Shown here: positions 16,343-25,322 of the stretch, in pieces
Position numbering within the stretch: the stretch's first letter is position 1
Layout of the letters: each line of letters begins with the position of its first letter
Assembly (NCBI RefSeq): GCF_014270065.1
Contig: NZ_JACNME010000010.1
Location: forward strand, 1 to 64,000
From: Quadrisphaera sp. RL12-1S
GTDB lineage: Bacteria; Actinomycetota; Actinomycetes; Actinomycetales; Quadrisphaeraceae
Length of the DNA: 64,000 bases
Direction of reading: 5' to 3'
The notes under the pieces: generated by a model
The model's input: the letters and a program-made list of their open reading frames with translations, nothing else
Database searches by the model: none
What the model was told of the DNA's origin: nothing
Program-made: the position numbers and the translations under genes

Positions 16343-16930
16343 GTGACGGACACGGAGCCGGCGGTCCGGCGCGGACGGCCGCGGGACCCCGCCAAGGACG
16401 TCGCCGTGCTGGAGGCGACCATCGCCCTGCTGGCCCAGGAGGGACTGGGGCGGGTCTCCATGGACCGCGTCGCCACGGCGGCGGGCGTGTCGAAGGTGAC
16501 CATCTACACGCGCTGGAGCAGTCGCGACGACCTCATCGCCGCCGCCCTGCAGCACCTCGAGCTGGGTGACCTCCCCCCCGCCACGGGCGACCTGCGCGAA
16601 GACCTCGTGAGCCGCCTCGAGGCCATGAGGCGCCAGTACGAGCGCGTGGGCGGCATGAGCATCATCGGCAGCTGCCTGGCCGGTGAGCCGAGCTCGGGGC
16701 AGATGCTGGAGATCATCCGCCGCAGCACTCTTCTACCCCGGCGCGAGCACTTCGCCGAGGTGGTGCGCACCGCGATCGACCGCGGGACCCTGCCCGCCGA
16801 CCTCGACGTGGAGCGCTTCACCAGCCTGCTCATCGGCTCCCTGTACGCCGACCACCTGGCCGGGCGCCCCCTCGACGAGCACTGGGCGCCGGCGGTGGTG
16901 GACCTGGCGCTGCGGGGCGCGCTCGCCTGA
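16343..16930 (+). CDS. TetR/AcrR family transcriptional regulator
   Basis: A 195-residue regulator with the N-terminal helix-turn-helix (MDRVATAAGVSKVTIYTRWSS, residues about 38-58) after the common RRGRPRDP lead-in, and a TetR_C-type ligand domain. It is divergent from the demethylase operon with a palindrome between, so it probably represses that operon and itself. The inducer could be the aromatic substrate. The start is GTG 16343. Confidence 0.9.
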   Translation: MTDTEPAVRRGRPRDPAKDVAVLEATIALLAQEGLGRVSMDRVATAAGVSKVTIYTRWSSRDDLIAAALQHLELGDLPPATGDLREDLVSRLEAMRRQYERVGGMSIIGSCLAGEPSSGQMLEIIRRSTLLPRREHFAEVVRTAIDRGTLPADLDVERFTSLLIGSLYADHLAGRPLDEHWAPAVVDLALRGALA

Positions 16931-16944
16931 CGCCGGGCGCCACC

Positions 16945-16977
16945 GGGTGGGGACGGCTCACCGCGCCGTCCCCACCC
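16945..16977. terminator. Bidirectional terminator between TetR and chemoreceptor genes
   Basis: A perfect 13-base stem GGGTGGGGACGGC (16945-16957) / GCCGTCCCCACCC (16965-16977) with a 7-base loop, placed between two convergent genes. Confidence 0.9.
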
Positions 16978-16998
16978 GCCGCACACCCCGTCGCGGAC

Positions 16999-18609
16999 TC
17001 AGACGGTGAACCCGGCGACGGCCTCCTGGAGCTGCGCGCCGAGCGCGGTCAGCTCAGCGGACGCGCTGCGGGTCTCCGCGGCCCGACCGCGGCTGCCCTC
17101 GGCGCCAGCCGCCAGGGCGGAGGTGTTGGCGGCGATCTCCTGGGCGCCGGAGGCCGCGTCAGCGACGTTGCGGGTCATCTCCCGGGAGGTGGCCGACTGC
17201 TCCTCCACGGCGGCGGCGATGGTCGTCTGGTGGTCGTTGATGCGGCTGATCACCTCGCTGATGCGCTCGATGGCCGAGACCGCGCCGTCGGTGTCGCCCT
17301 GGATGGCGCTGACCCGGCGCGAGATGTCCTCGGTGGCCTGCGCGGTCTGGCGGGCCAGCTCCTTGACCTCCCCGGCCACCACCGCGAAGCCCTTGCCGGC
17401 CTCGCCGGCGCGGGCGGCCTCGATGGTGGCGTTCAGGGCCAGCAGGTTGGTCTGCTCGGCGATCGAGGTGATGAGCTTGACCACCGACGCGATCTCCTGG
17501 CTGGAGGCCCCCAGACGGGCGACGGTGGTCGTGGTGTCCTCGACGGCCTCCACCGCCTGCGCGGCGACGGCAGCGGCCTCGGCGGCGCTGGCCGAGATCT
17601 CGCCGATCGCCGTCTGCATCTCCCCGGAGCCCGCCGCGACCGTGTCGACGCTCCCCGACACCGTCAGGGCGGCCGCGGAGACGACGTCGGCCTGGGCGGC
17701 CGCCTCGTCGGCCTTGGCGGCCACGTCCGCCGCCAGCTGGTCCAGCACCCGTGACGTGCCGGTGAGCTGACCGGTGGTGGCGATGACCACCGCCATCGCA
17801 CGGCCGAAGCCCTCGAGGGTCTGGTCGAGGGAGTCCGAGACGGAGGCGAGCTCGTCCCTGCCGCTGATGCCGGCGCGGGCGCGCAGGTCTCCTGCGGCCA
17901 CCGCTGCCAGCACGCCGCGGACGCGGTCGAGCGGTCGGGTGATGCTGCGCGTGACGACCAGGGCGAGGGTCACGGAGGCGACGAGCGCGGCCAGGGCGAT
18001 CACCGCGAGGATCCTGACCGCGGCGTCGGAGGCGGCCTGGGCCTGCGCGGCGGCGGCGGCCGCTGCCGTCGACTGCGCCGCGAGCGCCGCCGAGATCGCC
18101 TTCTGGATCTCGGCCTCGTGCTCGAGGGCCTGGGGGATGACCTTCGCCAGCGCGGCGGTGTCACCGGTCTCCAGGCCGGTGACCACCTTGGCGATGACGT
18201 CGCGGTAGGAGACCATGGTGGTCGACACGGTCTTGATCGAGTCCTCGGCCGCGGGCGTCAAGGGGACCCCCGCCATGCCGTCGAGGTCCTTCCCGACCTG
18301 GTCGAGGGACTTCTGCGTGATCTGCTTGAACTGCGTCTGCTGCTCGGGGGTCAGCCCGGCGACGAAGGCCCGCGCGTTGTTCGTGAGGTAGGTCTGCCAG
18401 TCCGCGTTCAGCGTGCCGAGCCGCTCCAGGGGCAGGGTGCCCGCGGTCCGGACCTCCTGGGCCCGGCTGTTGACGTCCAGCACCTGGACGACGCCGACGC
18501 CGCCCATGCCGAGCACGGCCACGGCCAGGGTGACGGTCACGGCGAGCAGACGGGTCCGGACGGTCCACCGCGACGTGCGGAGGCGCGGGCCAGGGGACGA
18601 GGTGGACAC
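16999..18609 (-). CDS. Methyl-accepting chemotaxis protein
   Basis: A 536-residue transmembrane chemoreceptor. It has an N-terminal TM (residues about 20-42), an extracytoplasmic four-helix-type sensor region up to about 190, an Ala/Gln-rich stretch, a second TM (about 195-218), a HAMP domain (about 218-270) and a long signalling coiled coil with the conserved tip [20 protein letters not shown]. It implies CheA/CheW and flagellar motility elsewhere in the genome. Its position between two aromatic catabolic operons suggests, without proof, that it senses an aromatic compound. Confidence 0.93.
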   Translation of the reverse strand: MSTSSPGPRLRTSRWTVRTRLLAVTVTLAVAVLGMGGVGVVQVLDVNSRAQEVRTAGTLPLERLGTLNADWQTYLTNNARAFVAGLTPEQQTQFKQITQKSLDQVGKDLDGMAGVPLTPAAEDSIKTVSTTMVSYRDVIAKVVTGLETGDTAALAKVIPQALEHEAEIQKAISAALAAQSTAAAAAAAQAQAASDAAVRILAVIALAALVASVTLALVVTRSITRPLDRVRGVLAAVAAGDLRARAGISGRDELASVSDSLDQTLEGFGRAMAVVIATTGQLTGTSRVLDQLAADVAAKADEAAAQADVVSAAALTVSGSVDTVAAGSGEMQTAIGEISASAAEAAAVAAQAVEAVEDTTTTVARLGASSQEIASVVKLITSIAEQTNLLALNATIEAARAGEAGKGFAVVAGEVKELARQTAQATEDISRRVSAIQGDTDGAVSAIERISEVISRINDHQTTIAAAVEEQSATSREMTRNVADAASGAQEIAANTSALAAGAEGSRGRAAETRSASAELTALGAQLQEAVAGFTV

Positions 18610-18729
18610 GGGCGGGGTCCTCTCAGGAGGCGGAGGTGTGACACCACTGTGTCGGCCGACGCGAAGTCGTCCTTGAGCGGTCGTCGTCCGGTGGCGCCGA
18701 GGACCACCGCTACCCCGCCACCGCGCCCG

Positions 18730-19755
18730 TCAGCTGCTCGCCCGCTCCACGACGCGGTGGGGGACGGTCCGCGTCATCGGGCCCCGGTAGGACGGGTCGC
18801 GCTCGACCTGGGCCAGCAGCAGTCCCACCGCGGTGGAGGCGGTCGCAGTGGTCTCGAGCGCGACGGTGCTCAGCGCGGGGTGACTGCGAGCGGCGTCCTT
18901 GATGTCGTCCACCCCCACCACCGCGACGTCCCCGGGGACGTCCAGCCCGTGGCTGAGCAGGACGTGCATCGCGCCCAGCGCCAGGGAGTCGTTGCCGCAG
19001 AACAGTGCGTCGAAGGCGGCGCCGGAGGCGAGGAGCTCCGCGGCAGCCGCGGCTCCGCCCTCCCACGTCCACCGCTGCGCCTCCACCACCAGCTCGGGCG
19101 CCGACGCCAGCCCCGCCGCCTCCAGCGCCTGGCGGTAGCCCCGCAGCCGGTAGGCGCCGGCCAGGCTCGCTCCGGAGTCGCGGTTGGGACCGATCATCGC
19201 GATGCGCCGACGCCCCCGGCCCAGCAGGTGGGAGGTCCCCGCGCGACCGATCGCCACGTTGTCCAGGACCAGCTGGTCTGCACCGGCCTGCAGCGGGTGG
19301 TCCGCCAGCAGGACCACCGGCTGGTCGCTGACCAGCAGGTCGCGGTCGTCAGGCCCGAGGGCGTGGGGCTGGAAGATGAGGCCGTCGCTGAGCAGGCGGT
19401 CGTGGCCGCCGAGGATGGCCAGCTCCCGCGACCGGTCGGACTGGGTCTGCTGCAGGGTGACCGCCCAGCCCCGGCGCTCGGCGGCGTCGACCACGGCCAG
19501 GGCGAGCTCAGCGAAGTAGTCGATGCGCAGGGCGGGCACGGCCAGGGTCAGCAGACCGGTGCGGCCGGTCCGCAGGCCGCGGGCGGAGACGTTCATCTGG
19601 TAGCCCAGCTGCCGCACGGCCGTCATGACGGCGTCGCGGGTCGTCGGGGAGACCGGCTTGTTGCCCGACAGGACGTTGGACACGGTCCGGCTCGTGACCC
19701 CCGCGACGGCGCCGACGTCGGCCATGGTCACCGGTCGCCGCGGGCTCGTCGTCAT
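18730..19755 (-). CDS. LacI family transcriptional regulator (paralogue 2)
   Basis: A 341-residue LacI repressor closely related to the one at 9408-10430 and in the same orientation. The helix-turn-helix is VTMADVGAVAGVTSRTVSNVL, and the effector domain keeps ALRIDYFAELAL and FCGNDSLALGAM. Main differences lie in the effector domain, so the two may read different ligands through the same operator. The start is ATG 19755, preceded by the ACATCAAA box. A weak 7-base stem at 18690-18722 may be its terminator. Confidence 0.92.
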   Translation of the reverse strand: MTTSPRRPVTMADVGAVAGVTSRTVSNVLSGNKPVSPTTRDAVMTAVRQLGYQMNVSARGLRTGRTGLLTLAVPALRIDYFAELALAVVDAAERRGWAVTLQQTQSDRSRELAILGGHDRLLSDGLIFQPHALGPDDRDLLVSDQPVVLLADHPLQAGADQLVLDNVAIGRAGTSHLLGRGRRRIAMIGPNRDSGASLAGAYRLRGYRQALEAAGLASAPELVVEAQRWTWEGGAAAAAELLASGAAFDALFCGNDSLALGAMHVLLSHGLDVPGDVAVVGVDDIKDAARSHPALSTVALETTATASTAVGLLLAQVERDPSYRGPMTRTVPHRVVERASS

Positions 19756-19759
19756 GAGC

Positions 19760-19773
19760 ACATCAAAACCGAC
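19760..19773 (-). promoter_or_regulatory. Shared ACATCAAA box upstream of LacI gene 2
   Basis: ACATCAAAACCGAC lies 4 bases before the LacI start and matches the box at 10436 before the paralogue. A shared operator is inferred. Confidence 0.45.
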
Positions 19774-19819
19774 CGGCGGCCTGTCCCGGTCCAGCCCCTC
19801 GACCGGTCGAGCTGCCCGC

Positions 19820-20665
19820 TCAGGTGACCGCGGGGGGCTCGGGCACCTCGGTCTGCACCACGGACTCGACGTGGGCGCGAGCCGCGGGCCCCAGCGCGGC
19901 GTGGGTGCGGGTGAAGAGCTCCCAGGCGCGCTGGCCCGGCCAGTCCGACGGGCACAGCTCGACCGGCAGGCGGGGGTCCTTGAAGGGGAAGTGCCGGTAG
20001 GTGGAGACCAGCTGGGTGCGCGCCACGAGCGCCGCGGCACCCTCCAGGCGCTCCGGGTGGGCGGCCAGCTCGGCGTTGGCCTCGATGAACTCCCGGTACT
20101 CCGCGGCCAGCGCCGGCAGGTCCCAGCAGCGCGCCGCGAGCGCGCGGTCGTGCTCGTGGTCTCGGGAGGCGCAGGTGAAGACGTCGGTGCGCTGCGCCAG
20201 CTCGCCCCCGAGCAGCTCGGCGGTGGCGGCCTCGATCTCGGCGCGCCGGTCCCCCGGCGCCAGCCACGTGGAGGTCGCCATCTGGCCGAAGCCGTGCCAG
20301 GCCAGGGTGCGGCGCAGCTCGTCGCGGCCGCTGCGGTCCGCCTCCGCCAGCCCGTAGATGAGCATCGTCCACGTGCGGTCCCACTCCTGCGCGGGCACCG
20401 CGAAGATCCGCCGTCGGCCCTGCTCGAGCAGCGCGAGCATCTCGTCGCTGAGCCGGTAGACGGTCTCCCGCCCGATGCGGCGGGTGGTGAACCAGCCCTC
20501 GCGGCGCAGGCGCGACAGCGTCATCCGGACCGTGGCGGGGGCGACGTCGAAGGCGCCCAGCAGCTCGGTCATGTGCCCCAGGAGCACCTCGCCGCCGGTG
20601 TAGCGCAGGTAGTCGCCGAAGAGGTCCAGCACGAGCGAGCGAGGGGCGGCCGTCACCGGGCCCAT
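19820..20665 (-). CDS. PaaX family transcriptional repressor
   Basis: A 281-residue regulator. It has an N-terminal winged helix (LFGDYLRYTGGEVLLGHMTELL; VAPATVRMTLSRLRREGWFT) and the PaaX C-terminal domain (YRHFPFKDPRLPVELCPSDWPGQRA). PaaX proteins bind aryl-CoA thioesters such as phenylacetyl-CoA and repress catabolic operons. Being next to a salicylyl-CoA operon, it is a good candidate for its regulator with salicylyl-CoA as effector. ATG 20665 was chosen because homology starts at once. Confidence 0.9.
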   Translation of the reverse strand: MGPVTAAPRSLVLDLFGDYLRYTGGEVLLGHMTELLGAFDVAPATVRMTLSRLRREGWFTTRRIGRETVYRLSDEMLALLEQGRRRIFAVPAQEWDRTWTMLIYGLAEADRSGRDELRRTLAWHGFGQMATSTWLAPGDRRAEIEAATAELLGGELAQRTDVFTCASRDHEHDRALAARCWDLPALAAEYREFIEANAELAAHPERLEGAAALVARTQLVSTYRHFPFKDPRLPVELCPSDWPGQRAWELFTRTHAALGPAARAHVESVVQTEVPEPPAVT

Positions 20666-20697
20666 CTCACCACGACGGCCGGTGAGCGCCGCTGGCA

Positions 20698-20743
20698 GTG
20701 CGGCCAGCGGGCCCTCTGCGGGCCGCAGGACCGCTGGCCGCAC
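20698..20743 (-). terminator. Terminator of the salicylate operon
   Basis: A perfect 13-base stem GTGCGGCCAGCGG (20698-20710) / CCGCTGGCCGCAC (20731-20743) lies 30 bases after the last gene of the minus-strand operon and before paaX. Confidence 0.8.
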
Positions 20744-20772
20744 GACCGCCGTCGTGGGCGCCGCGCCGGCCG

Positions 20773-21516
20773 TCACAGCCAGCGGGGTGCGGCCCGGGGC
20801 CCCTCCCCCACCCACTCCAGCGCGTCACCGGTCGGGCCGCTGGCCCGGCCGGTGGCCCACGCGACGAGGTCGGGCAGGTCCCCGCAGACCACCGACGAGG
20901 CCGCCGCGGCGTCCGCGCCCCAGGAGCGCTGGCCGCTGACCAGCCGCAGCCCCGCTCCCTCACCGCGGCGCGACCAGGCGCCGAGGACGTCGGGCAGCAG
21001 CCGGGCGAGGAACTCCTCGGGGAGGTCGCGCACCCGCAGCCCGGCGCCCAGGTCCACGGCGTGCAGCCAGACCTCCCGCTGGCGCAGCCACAGCGTCTCG
21101 CGGACCGGGACCTCCCGTCCCTGGGCGGTGCGCACGGGCGCCGCCCAGCGGTCCTCGGGCAGGTCGCGCCAGCGCACGTCCAGCTCGATCGCGGCGTGCT
21201 CGGCGAGGCTGCGCAGCGCCTGCGGCCGCAGCGTGGAGCCCAGGTCGATCTCGGCGTTCCGCGCCTCCGGCGAGGCGTACATCGGCGTCTCCACCCCGGT
21301 GTCCGCCCACACGACGAGCCGCGAGAGGGCCCGCGCGTTGTAGCCGACGTGCGCCACGAGGTGGCGGCGCGTCCAGCCCGGCATGAGCGAGGGCCCGTCG
21401 AAGCCGGCGTCGTCCACGCGCGAGAGCTCCCGGCGGAACGCCGCCTCGCCGAGCCGCGCCGCGGCGAGGTCGGCGAGGACGGCGGGGTCGGTCGCCAGCA
21501 CCTGGCGAGCGACCAC
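20773..21516 (-). CDS. Maleylpyruvate isomerase, mycothiol-dependent (MDMPI family)
   Basis: A 247-residue DinB/MDMPI-fold enzyme with the characteristic LMPGWTRRHLVAHVGYNARAL near residue 45 and a second metal His in REVWLHAVDLGAG. The mycothiol-dependent form isomerises maleylpyruvate, the product of gentisate dioxygenase, to fumarylpyruvate in actinobacteria. It is the last gene of the operon, with the GTG start (21516) adjacent to the upstream stop. The fold is shared with many mycothiol transferases, but the neighbours make the isomerase role very likely. Confidence 0.9.
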   Translation of the reverse strand: MVARQVLATDPAVLADLAAARLGEAAFRRELSRVDDAGFDGPSLMPGWTRRHLVAHVGYNARALSRLVVWADTGVETPMYASPEARNAEIDLGSTLRPQALRSLAEHAAIELDVRWRDLPEDRWAAPVRTAQGREVPVRETLWLRQREVWLHAVDLGAGLRVRDLPEEFLARLLPDVLGAWSRRGEGAGLRLVSGQRSWGADAAAASSVVCGDLPDLVAWATGRASGPTGDALEWVGEGPRAAPRWL

Positions 21517-21517
21517 G

Positions 21518-22408
21518 TCAGCCCACCTGCCCCGAGGGCTGCGCGGGCAGCTGCTCGGCGACCACGCTGTTGCGCAGCGTGCCCAGCCCCTCGACGGTCA
21601 CCTCCACGACGTCGCCGTCCACGAGGTAGCGCGGGGGCTTGCGCGCCCGCCCCACCCCGCCGGGGGTGCCGGTGAGCAGCAGGTCGCCCGGTGCGAGCTC
21701 GAGGACCGTCGAGACGTAGGAGACGAGCTCCGCGGGACCGAAGAGCAGGTCGTCGGTGGGAGCGGACTGCACCTCCTCGCCGTTGAGCCGCGTGGTGATC
21801 GCCGGGCCCGGCTGCCAGGAGTCGGCCGTGGTGAGCACCGGCCCGACCGGCGTGGACGAGTCCCACACCTTGCCCTGCAGCCACTCCTTGGTGCGGAACT
21901 GCCACGTCCGCATCGAGACGTCGTTGGCGACGGCGTACCCGGCGATGGCGCGTGCGGCCTGTGCGGTGTCAGCGCGGCGCACCCGCTGGCCGACCACCAC
22001 CACCAGCTCGCCCTCCCAGTCGAGCGCGTCGTCCTCGGGGGGCAGCGGCACCTCGTCGCGGGGGCCGGTGAGCGTGGAGGCCCACTTGGCGAAGAGCGTG
22101 GGGTGCTCGGGCAGGTCGCGGCCCATCTCCAGGATGTGCGCCTTGTAGTTCAGCCCGACGCAGACCACCTTGGCCGGGTGCGGCACCAGCGGTGCGAGGT
22201 CGAGGTCGCCGTAGCGGTGGGTGGCCCCACCGGCGGAGGCCGCGAGCTGCTGCCACCCGTCGACGGCGAGCAGCGCGCCCACGTCCGTGGCCCCGCCCAG
22301 CGCAGCGGGGTCCAGCTCGACGACGCTCGCGGCGTCGTCGTCCTGAGGACCGTCGAGCCGGCCGACGCGCGTCGTGCCGTCCGGGAGTCGAAGGGTCAGG
22401 AGCTTCAT
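21518..22408 (-). CDS. Fumarylacetoacetate hydrolase family protein (fumarylpyruvate hydrolase)
   Basis: A 296-residue FAH-fold enzyme: VCVGLNYKAHILEMG, FAKWASTLTGPRD, LDWEGELVVVVGQ (metal-binding acids) and LLLTGTPGGVG are all present. It would cleave fumarylpyruvate into fumarate and pyruvate, the last step of the gentisate route. ATG 22408 overlaps the dioxygenase stop by 4 bases. Confidence 0.92.
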   Translation of the reverse strand: MKLLTLRLPDGTTRVGRLDGPQDDDAASVVELDPAALGGATDVGALLAVDGWQQLAASAGGATHRYGDLDLAPLVPHPAKVVCVGLNYKAHILEMGRDLPEHPTLFAKWASTLTGPRDEVPLPPEDDALDWEGELVVVVGQRVRRADTAQAARAIAGYAVANDVSMRTWQFRTKEWLQGKVWDSSTPVGPVLTTADSWQPGPAITTRLNGEEVQSAPTDDLLFGPAELVSYVSTVLELAPGDLLLTGTPGGVGRARKPPRYLVDGDVVEVTVEGLGTLRNSVVAEQLPAQPSGQVG

Positions 22409-23565
22409 GCGTCGTCCTCCACGTGCGTGCGGGCCAGAGCGAGCTTCTCGACCACCGGGTGGTCGCTGAAGGTGAACAGGTCGAGGCCGGCGCCGTCAGC
22501 GGCGACCTGGTAGGGCACCCAGGACGGGACGACGACGAGGTCGCCCTTGGCCACCTGGTGCTCCGTGCCGTGCTCTGGGCCACCGAGCACCACCGTCCCG
22601 GTGCCCTCGAAGACCTGGAACACGCTGGAGCCGACCTCGCGGCGCGTGCGCGTGGCCGTGCCCGCGGTGAGGCGGTGGAACTCCGCGCGCAGGGTCGGCA
22701 TGACGTCACCGCCGGTGGTGGGGTTGGTGTAGCGGACGGCGGCGTGGCCGCGCTCCACCGTGGCCGGGTGACCGGCGGCCTCCAGCTCGAGCTGCGCGCG
22801 CAGCGCGGCGTCGGTGTGCTCCCAGCGGTAGGCGCCGATGGGCGAGGAGACCGTGTTCTGCAGCTGCGACAGCGGCCGCAGCCCGGGGTGGCACCACAGC
22901 TCCTCCGAGCGCGACAGCCGCGGGGTCGACTCGTCCGTGACCCGGTCCGCGCCGAACTCGAAGAAGGAGGAGTCGGTGTAGTGGACCAGCGGGATGTCGA
23001 GCCCGTCGATCCACGCCATCGGCTGGTCGGTCTCGTTGTGGTGGCCGTGGAAGCGCCACCCGGGGGTGAGCAGGAAGTCGCCGCGGCTCATGCGGACGGG
23101 GTCGCCGTCGACGACGGTCCACACGCCCTCGCCCTCCACCACGAAGCGGAAGGCGTTCTGGCTGTGCCGGTGCTCGGGCGCCACCTCGTGGCCGCCGAGG
23201 TACTGGATGGCCGCCCACAGCGTGGGCGTGGCGAACGGCTGCCCGCCCAGGCCGGGGTTGGCCAGCGCGATGGCGCGGCGCTCGCCGCCGCGGCCCACCG
23301 GCACGAGGTCGCCGGCGCGCTCGGCCAGCGGCAGGAGCGTCTGCCAGCGCCACACGTGCGGCACGGCCCTCGGGCGGGGCGACGACGGCATGAGGTCGCC
23401 GATCTGCGTCCACAGCGGGATGAGGTCCGCGGCGCCGAAGTCGGCGTAGAGCTCCTCCAGGCGGCGCTCCTCCTCCGGCGTCGGGGGCGGGGGCACCGGG
23501 GTGCCCGCCACGAGGTCCTCGTCCGCGCCGGCGGGGTGGGTGGTCTGCTGGTCGAGGGTGGTCAT
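22405..23565 (-). CDS. sdgD: Gentisate 1,2-dioxygenase
   Basis: A 386-residue bicupin iron enzyme that opens the ring of gentisate to maleylpyruvate. The N-terminal cupin has the metal ligands in EVAPEHRHSQNAFRFVVEG near residue 135; the second cupin (VFQVFEGTGTVVLGG) lacks a full set, as usual for this family. ATG 23565 overlaps the ligase stop by 4 bases. The symbol follows the Streptomyces sdg salicylate cluster by analogy. Confidence 0.93.
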   Translation of the reverse strand: MTTLDQQTTHPAGADEDLVAGTPVPPPPTPEEERRLEELYADFGAADLIPLWTQIGDLMPSSPRPRAVPHVWRWQTLLPLAERAGDLVPVGRGGERRAIALANPGLGGQPFATPTLWAAIQYLGGHEVAPEHRHSQNAFRFVVEGEGVWTVVDGDPVRMSRGDFLLTPGWRFHGHHNETDQPMAWIDGLDIPLVHYTDSSFFEFGADRVTDESTPRLSRSEELWCHPGLRPLSQLQNTVSSPIGAYRWEHTDAALRAQLELEAAGHPATVERGHAAVRYTNPTTGGDVMPTLRAEFHRLTAGTATRTRREVGSSVFQVFEGTGTVVLGGPEHGTEHQVAKGDLVVVPSWVPYQVAADGAGLDLFTFSDHPVVEKLALARTHVEDDA

Positions 23566-25322
23566 GCTCCGCTCCCTGCTGTGCTCGGGGTCTGCGCGTG
23601 CTGGAGGCGGCTGGCGACGTCGGCCCGCAGCGCCTTCTTGTCGATCTTCCCCACCTTGCTCATGGGGAGCTCCCCCACCACCTCCAGGCGCTCGGGCGTC
23701 TTGAACGCGGCCACGCCGAGGCTGGTGAAGGCCTCCTTGAGCTGCTCCAGGCTCATGACGCCCGCGCCGGCGCTGGGCACCACGTACACGCAGACGCGCT
23801 CGCCGAGCACCGGGTCGGGCATGGCGACGGCGGCCGCGAGGTCCACGCCGCCGGCGCGGTAGACGAGGTCCTCGACCTCCTCGGCGGAGATCTTCTCGCC
23901 ACCGCGGTTGATCATGTCCTTGTCGCGGCCGTGCACGACGAGGTTGCCGTCGGGCCGCCGGACCACGACGTCGCCGCTGCCGTACCAGCCGTCGGCGGTG
24001 AAGGCGGTGGCGTACTGCTCCGCGGGTGAGCCGGGCGGGCTGTAGTAGCCGCGCGGGGTGTAGGGGCCGCGGGTGAGCAGCGCACCGGGCTCGCCGTCGG
24101 GGAGGTCCCTGCCGAACGGGTCGACCACGCGCACCTCGTCGGCCTCGTGCACCGGGCGGCCCTGCGTGGTGGTGACGACCTCGTCGGGGTCGTCCAGGCG
24201 CGTGGTGTTGATGAGCCCCTCGGCCATGCCGAACACCTGCTGGAGGGTCGCGCCGAGCGCCGGCCGCACGCGGGCGGCGTACTCGTCGGGCAGGCGGGAC
24301 CCGCCCACCTGCAGCACGCGGAGCGTGCGCAGCTGGCGCCTGCCCTCCTCGCCGAGCTCCGCGGCGTGGTCGACCCAGCGCTGCGCCACGGCGGGGACGG
24401 CGGCGGAGATGGTGACCCCCTCGCGCTCGACGGTGGCGAACGCGCGCACCGGTTCCGGGCTCGGGAGCATCACCGCGCGCCCACCCACCAGCAGCACGCC
24501 GAGCACGCCCGGGCACGCCAGCGGGAAGTTGTGGCTGGCCGGCAGGGTGCCCAGGTAGACGTCGGCGGAGCCCAGCTCGGCGGCGTCGGCCGTGGCGCGC
24601 AGGTTGCACGCGTAGTCGTCGTGGGTGCGCACGATGAGCTTGGGCAGCCCCGTCGTCCCCCCGGAGATGAGCAGGACGGCGACGGCGTCCGCGGCCGGCG
24701 CGAGGCCGTCGGCGACCACGCGGTCCGTGGCGGCCTCGCTCGCGTCCGCCGGAGGGGCGACGAGCGCGCCGAGGTAGGTGGAGCGGCCGTCACGCGGGGC
24801 TCCGTCCGGCTGCCCGTCCTCGGGGGTGCCCAGGACGAGCACGTGCTCGAGGTCGGGCAGCTCCTCGGCCAGCTCGTGGGCCAGGGCCTCGTGGTCGAAG
24901 CCGCGCAGCACCGACGGCACCGCGACGGCACGGGCCTGCGAGAGCGACGCGAGGTGCGTCAGCTCGTGCTTGCGGTGGGCGGGCAGGGCCATGACGGGGA
25001 TGAGGCCGCTGCGCAGGCACGCGAGCGTCAGCACCACGAACTCCCAGCCGTTGGGCAGCTGCACCAGGAGCCGGTCGTCGGGGCGCAGGCCCAGGTCGAG
25101 CAGGCGGCGGGCTGCCGCGTCCGCGCGCTCGGAGAGCTCGCGGCGGGTCAGCCGCACCTGCGCGGGACCGGCGTCGACGAGGGCGACCTCGTCGGGGTGG
25201 GCGTCCGCGACCTCCCACAGCAGGTCGCCCAGAGGGCGCCCCTGCCAGTACCCGGCGGCGCGGTAGCGCGCGGCGACGTCAGCGGGCCAGGGGACGACGC
25301 CGTCCCGGCTCGGGCAGCTCAT
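23562..25322 (-). CDS. sdgA: Aryl-AMP ligase, salicylyl-AMP ligase-like (EntE/DhbE family)
   Basis: A 586-residue acyl-adenylate enzyme. Motifs: ISGGTTGLPKLIVRTHDDY (phosphate loop), QQVFGMAEGLINTTRLDD, GWYGSGDVVVRR and DMINRGGEKISAEEVE. These place it with 2,3-dihydroxybenzoyl- and salicylyl-AMP ligases rather than ordinary acyl-CoA synthetases. There are no siderophore genes nearby; the gene is instead locked into an operon (4-base overlaps on both sides) with gentisate enzymes, so activation of salicylate is the likely role. The gene symbol is by analogy. Confidence 0.85.
   Translation of the reverse strand: MSCPSRDGVVPWPADVAARYRAAGYWQGRPLGDLLWEVADAHPDEVALVDAGPAQVRLTRRELSERADAAARRLLDLGLRPDDRLLVQLPNGWEFVVLTLACLRSGLIPVMALPAHRKHELTHLASLSQARAVAVPSVLRGFDHEALAHELAEELPDLEHVLVLGTPEDGQPDGAPRDGRSTYLGALVAPPADASEAATDRVVADGLAPAADAVAVLLISGGTTGLPKLIVRTHDDYACNLRATADAAELGSADVYLGTLPASHNFPLACPGVLGVLLVGGRAVMLPSPEPVRAFATVEREGVTISAAVPAVAQRWVDHAAELGEEGRRQLRTLRVLQVGGSRLPDEYAARVRPALGATLQQVFGMAEGLINTTRLDDPDEVVTTTQGRPVHEADEVRVVDPFGRDLPDGEPGALLTRGPYTPRGYYSPPGSPAEQYATAFTADGWYGSGDVVVRRPDGNLVVHGRDKDMINRGGEKISAEEVEDLVYRAGGVDLAAAVAMPDPVLGERVCVYVVPSAGAGVMSLEQLKEAFTSLGVAAFKTPERLEVVGELPMSKVGKIDKKALRADVASRLQHAQTPSTAGSGA

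Noticed and set aside
23562-25322. Siderophore (2,3-dihydroxybenzoate) activating enzyme
   Set aside because: The family fits, but no carrier protein, isochorismate or peptide synthetase genes are near, and the gene is coupled to gentisate catabolism.
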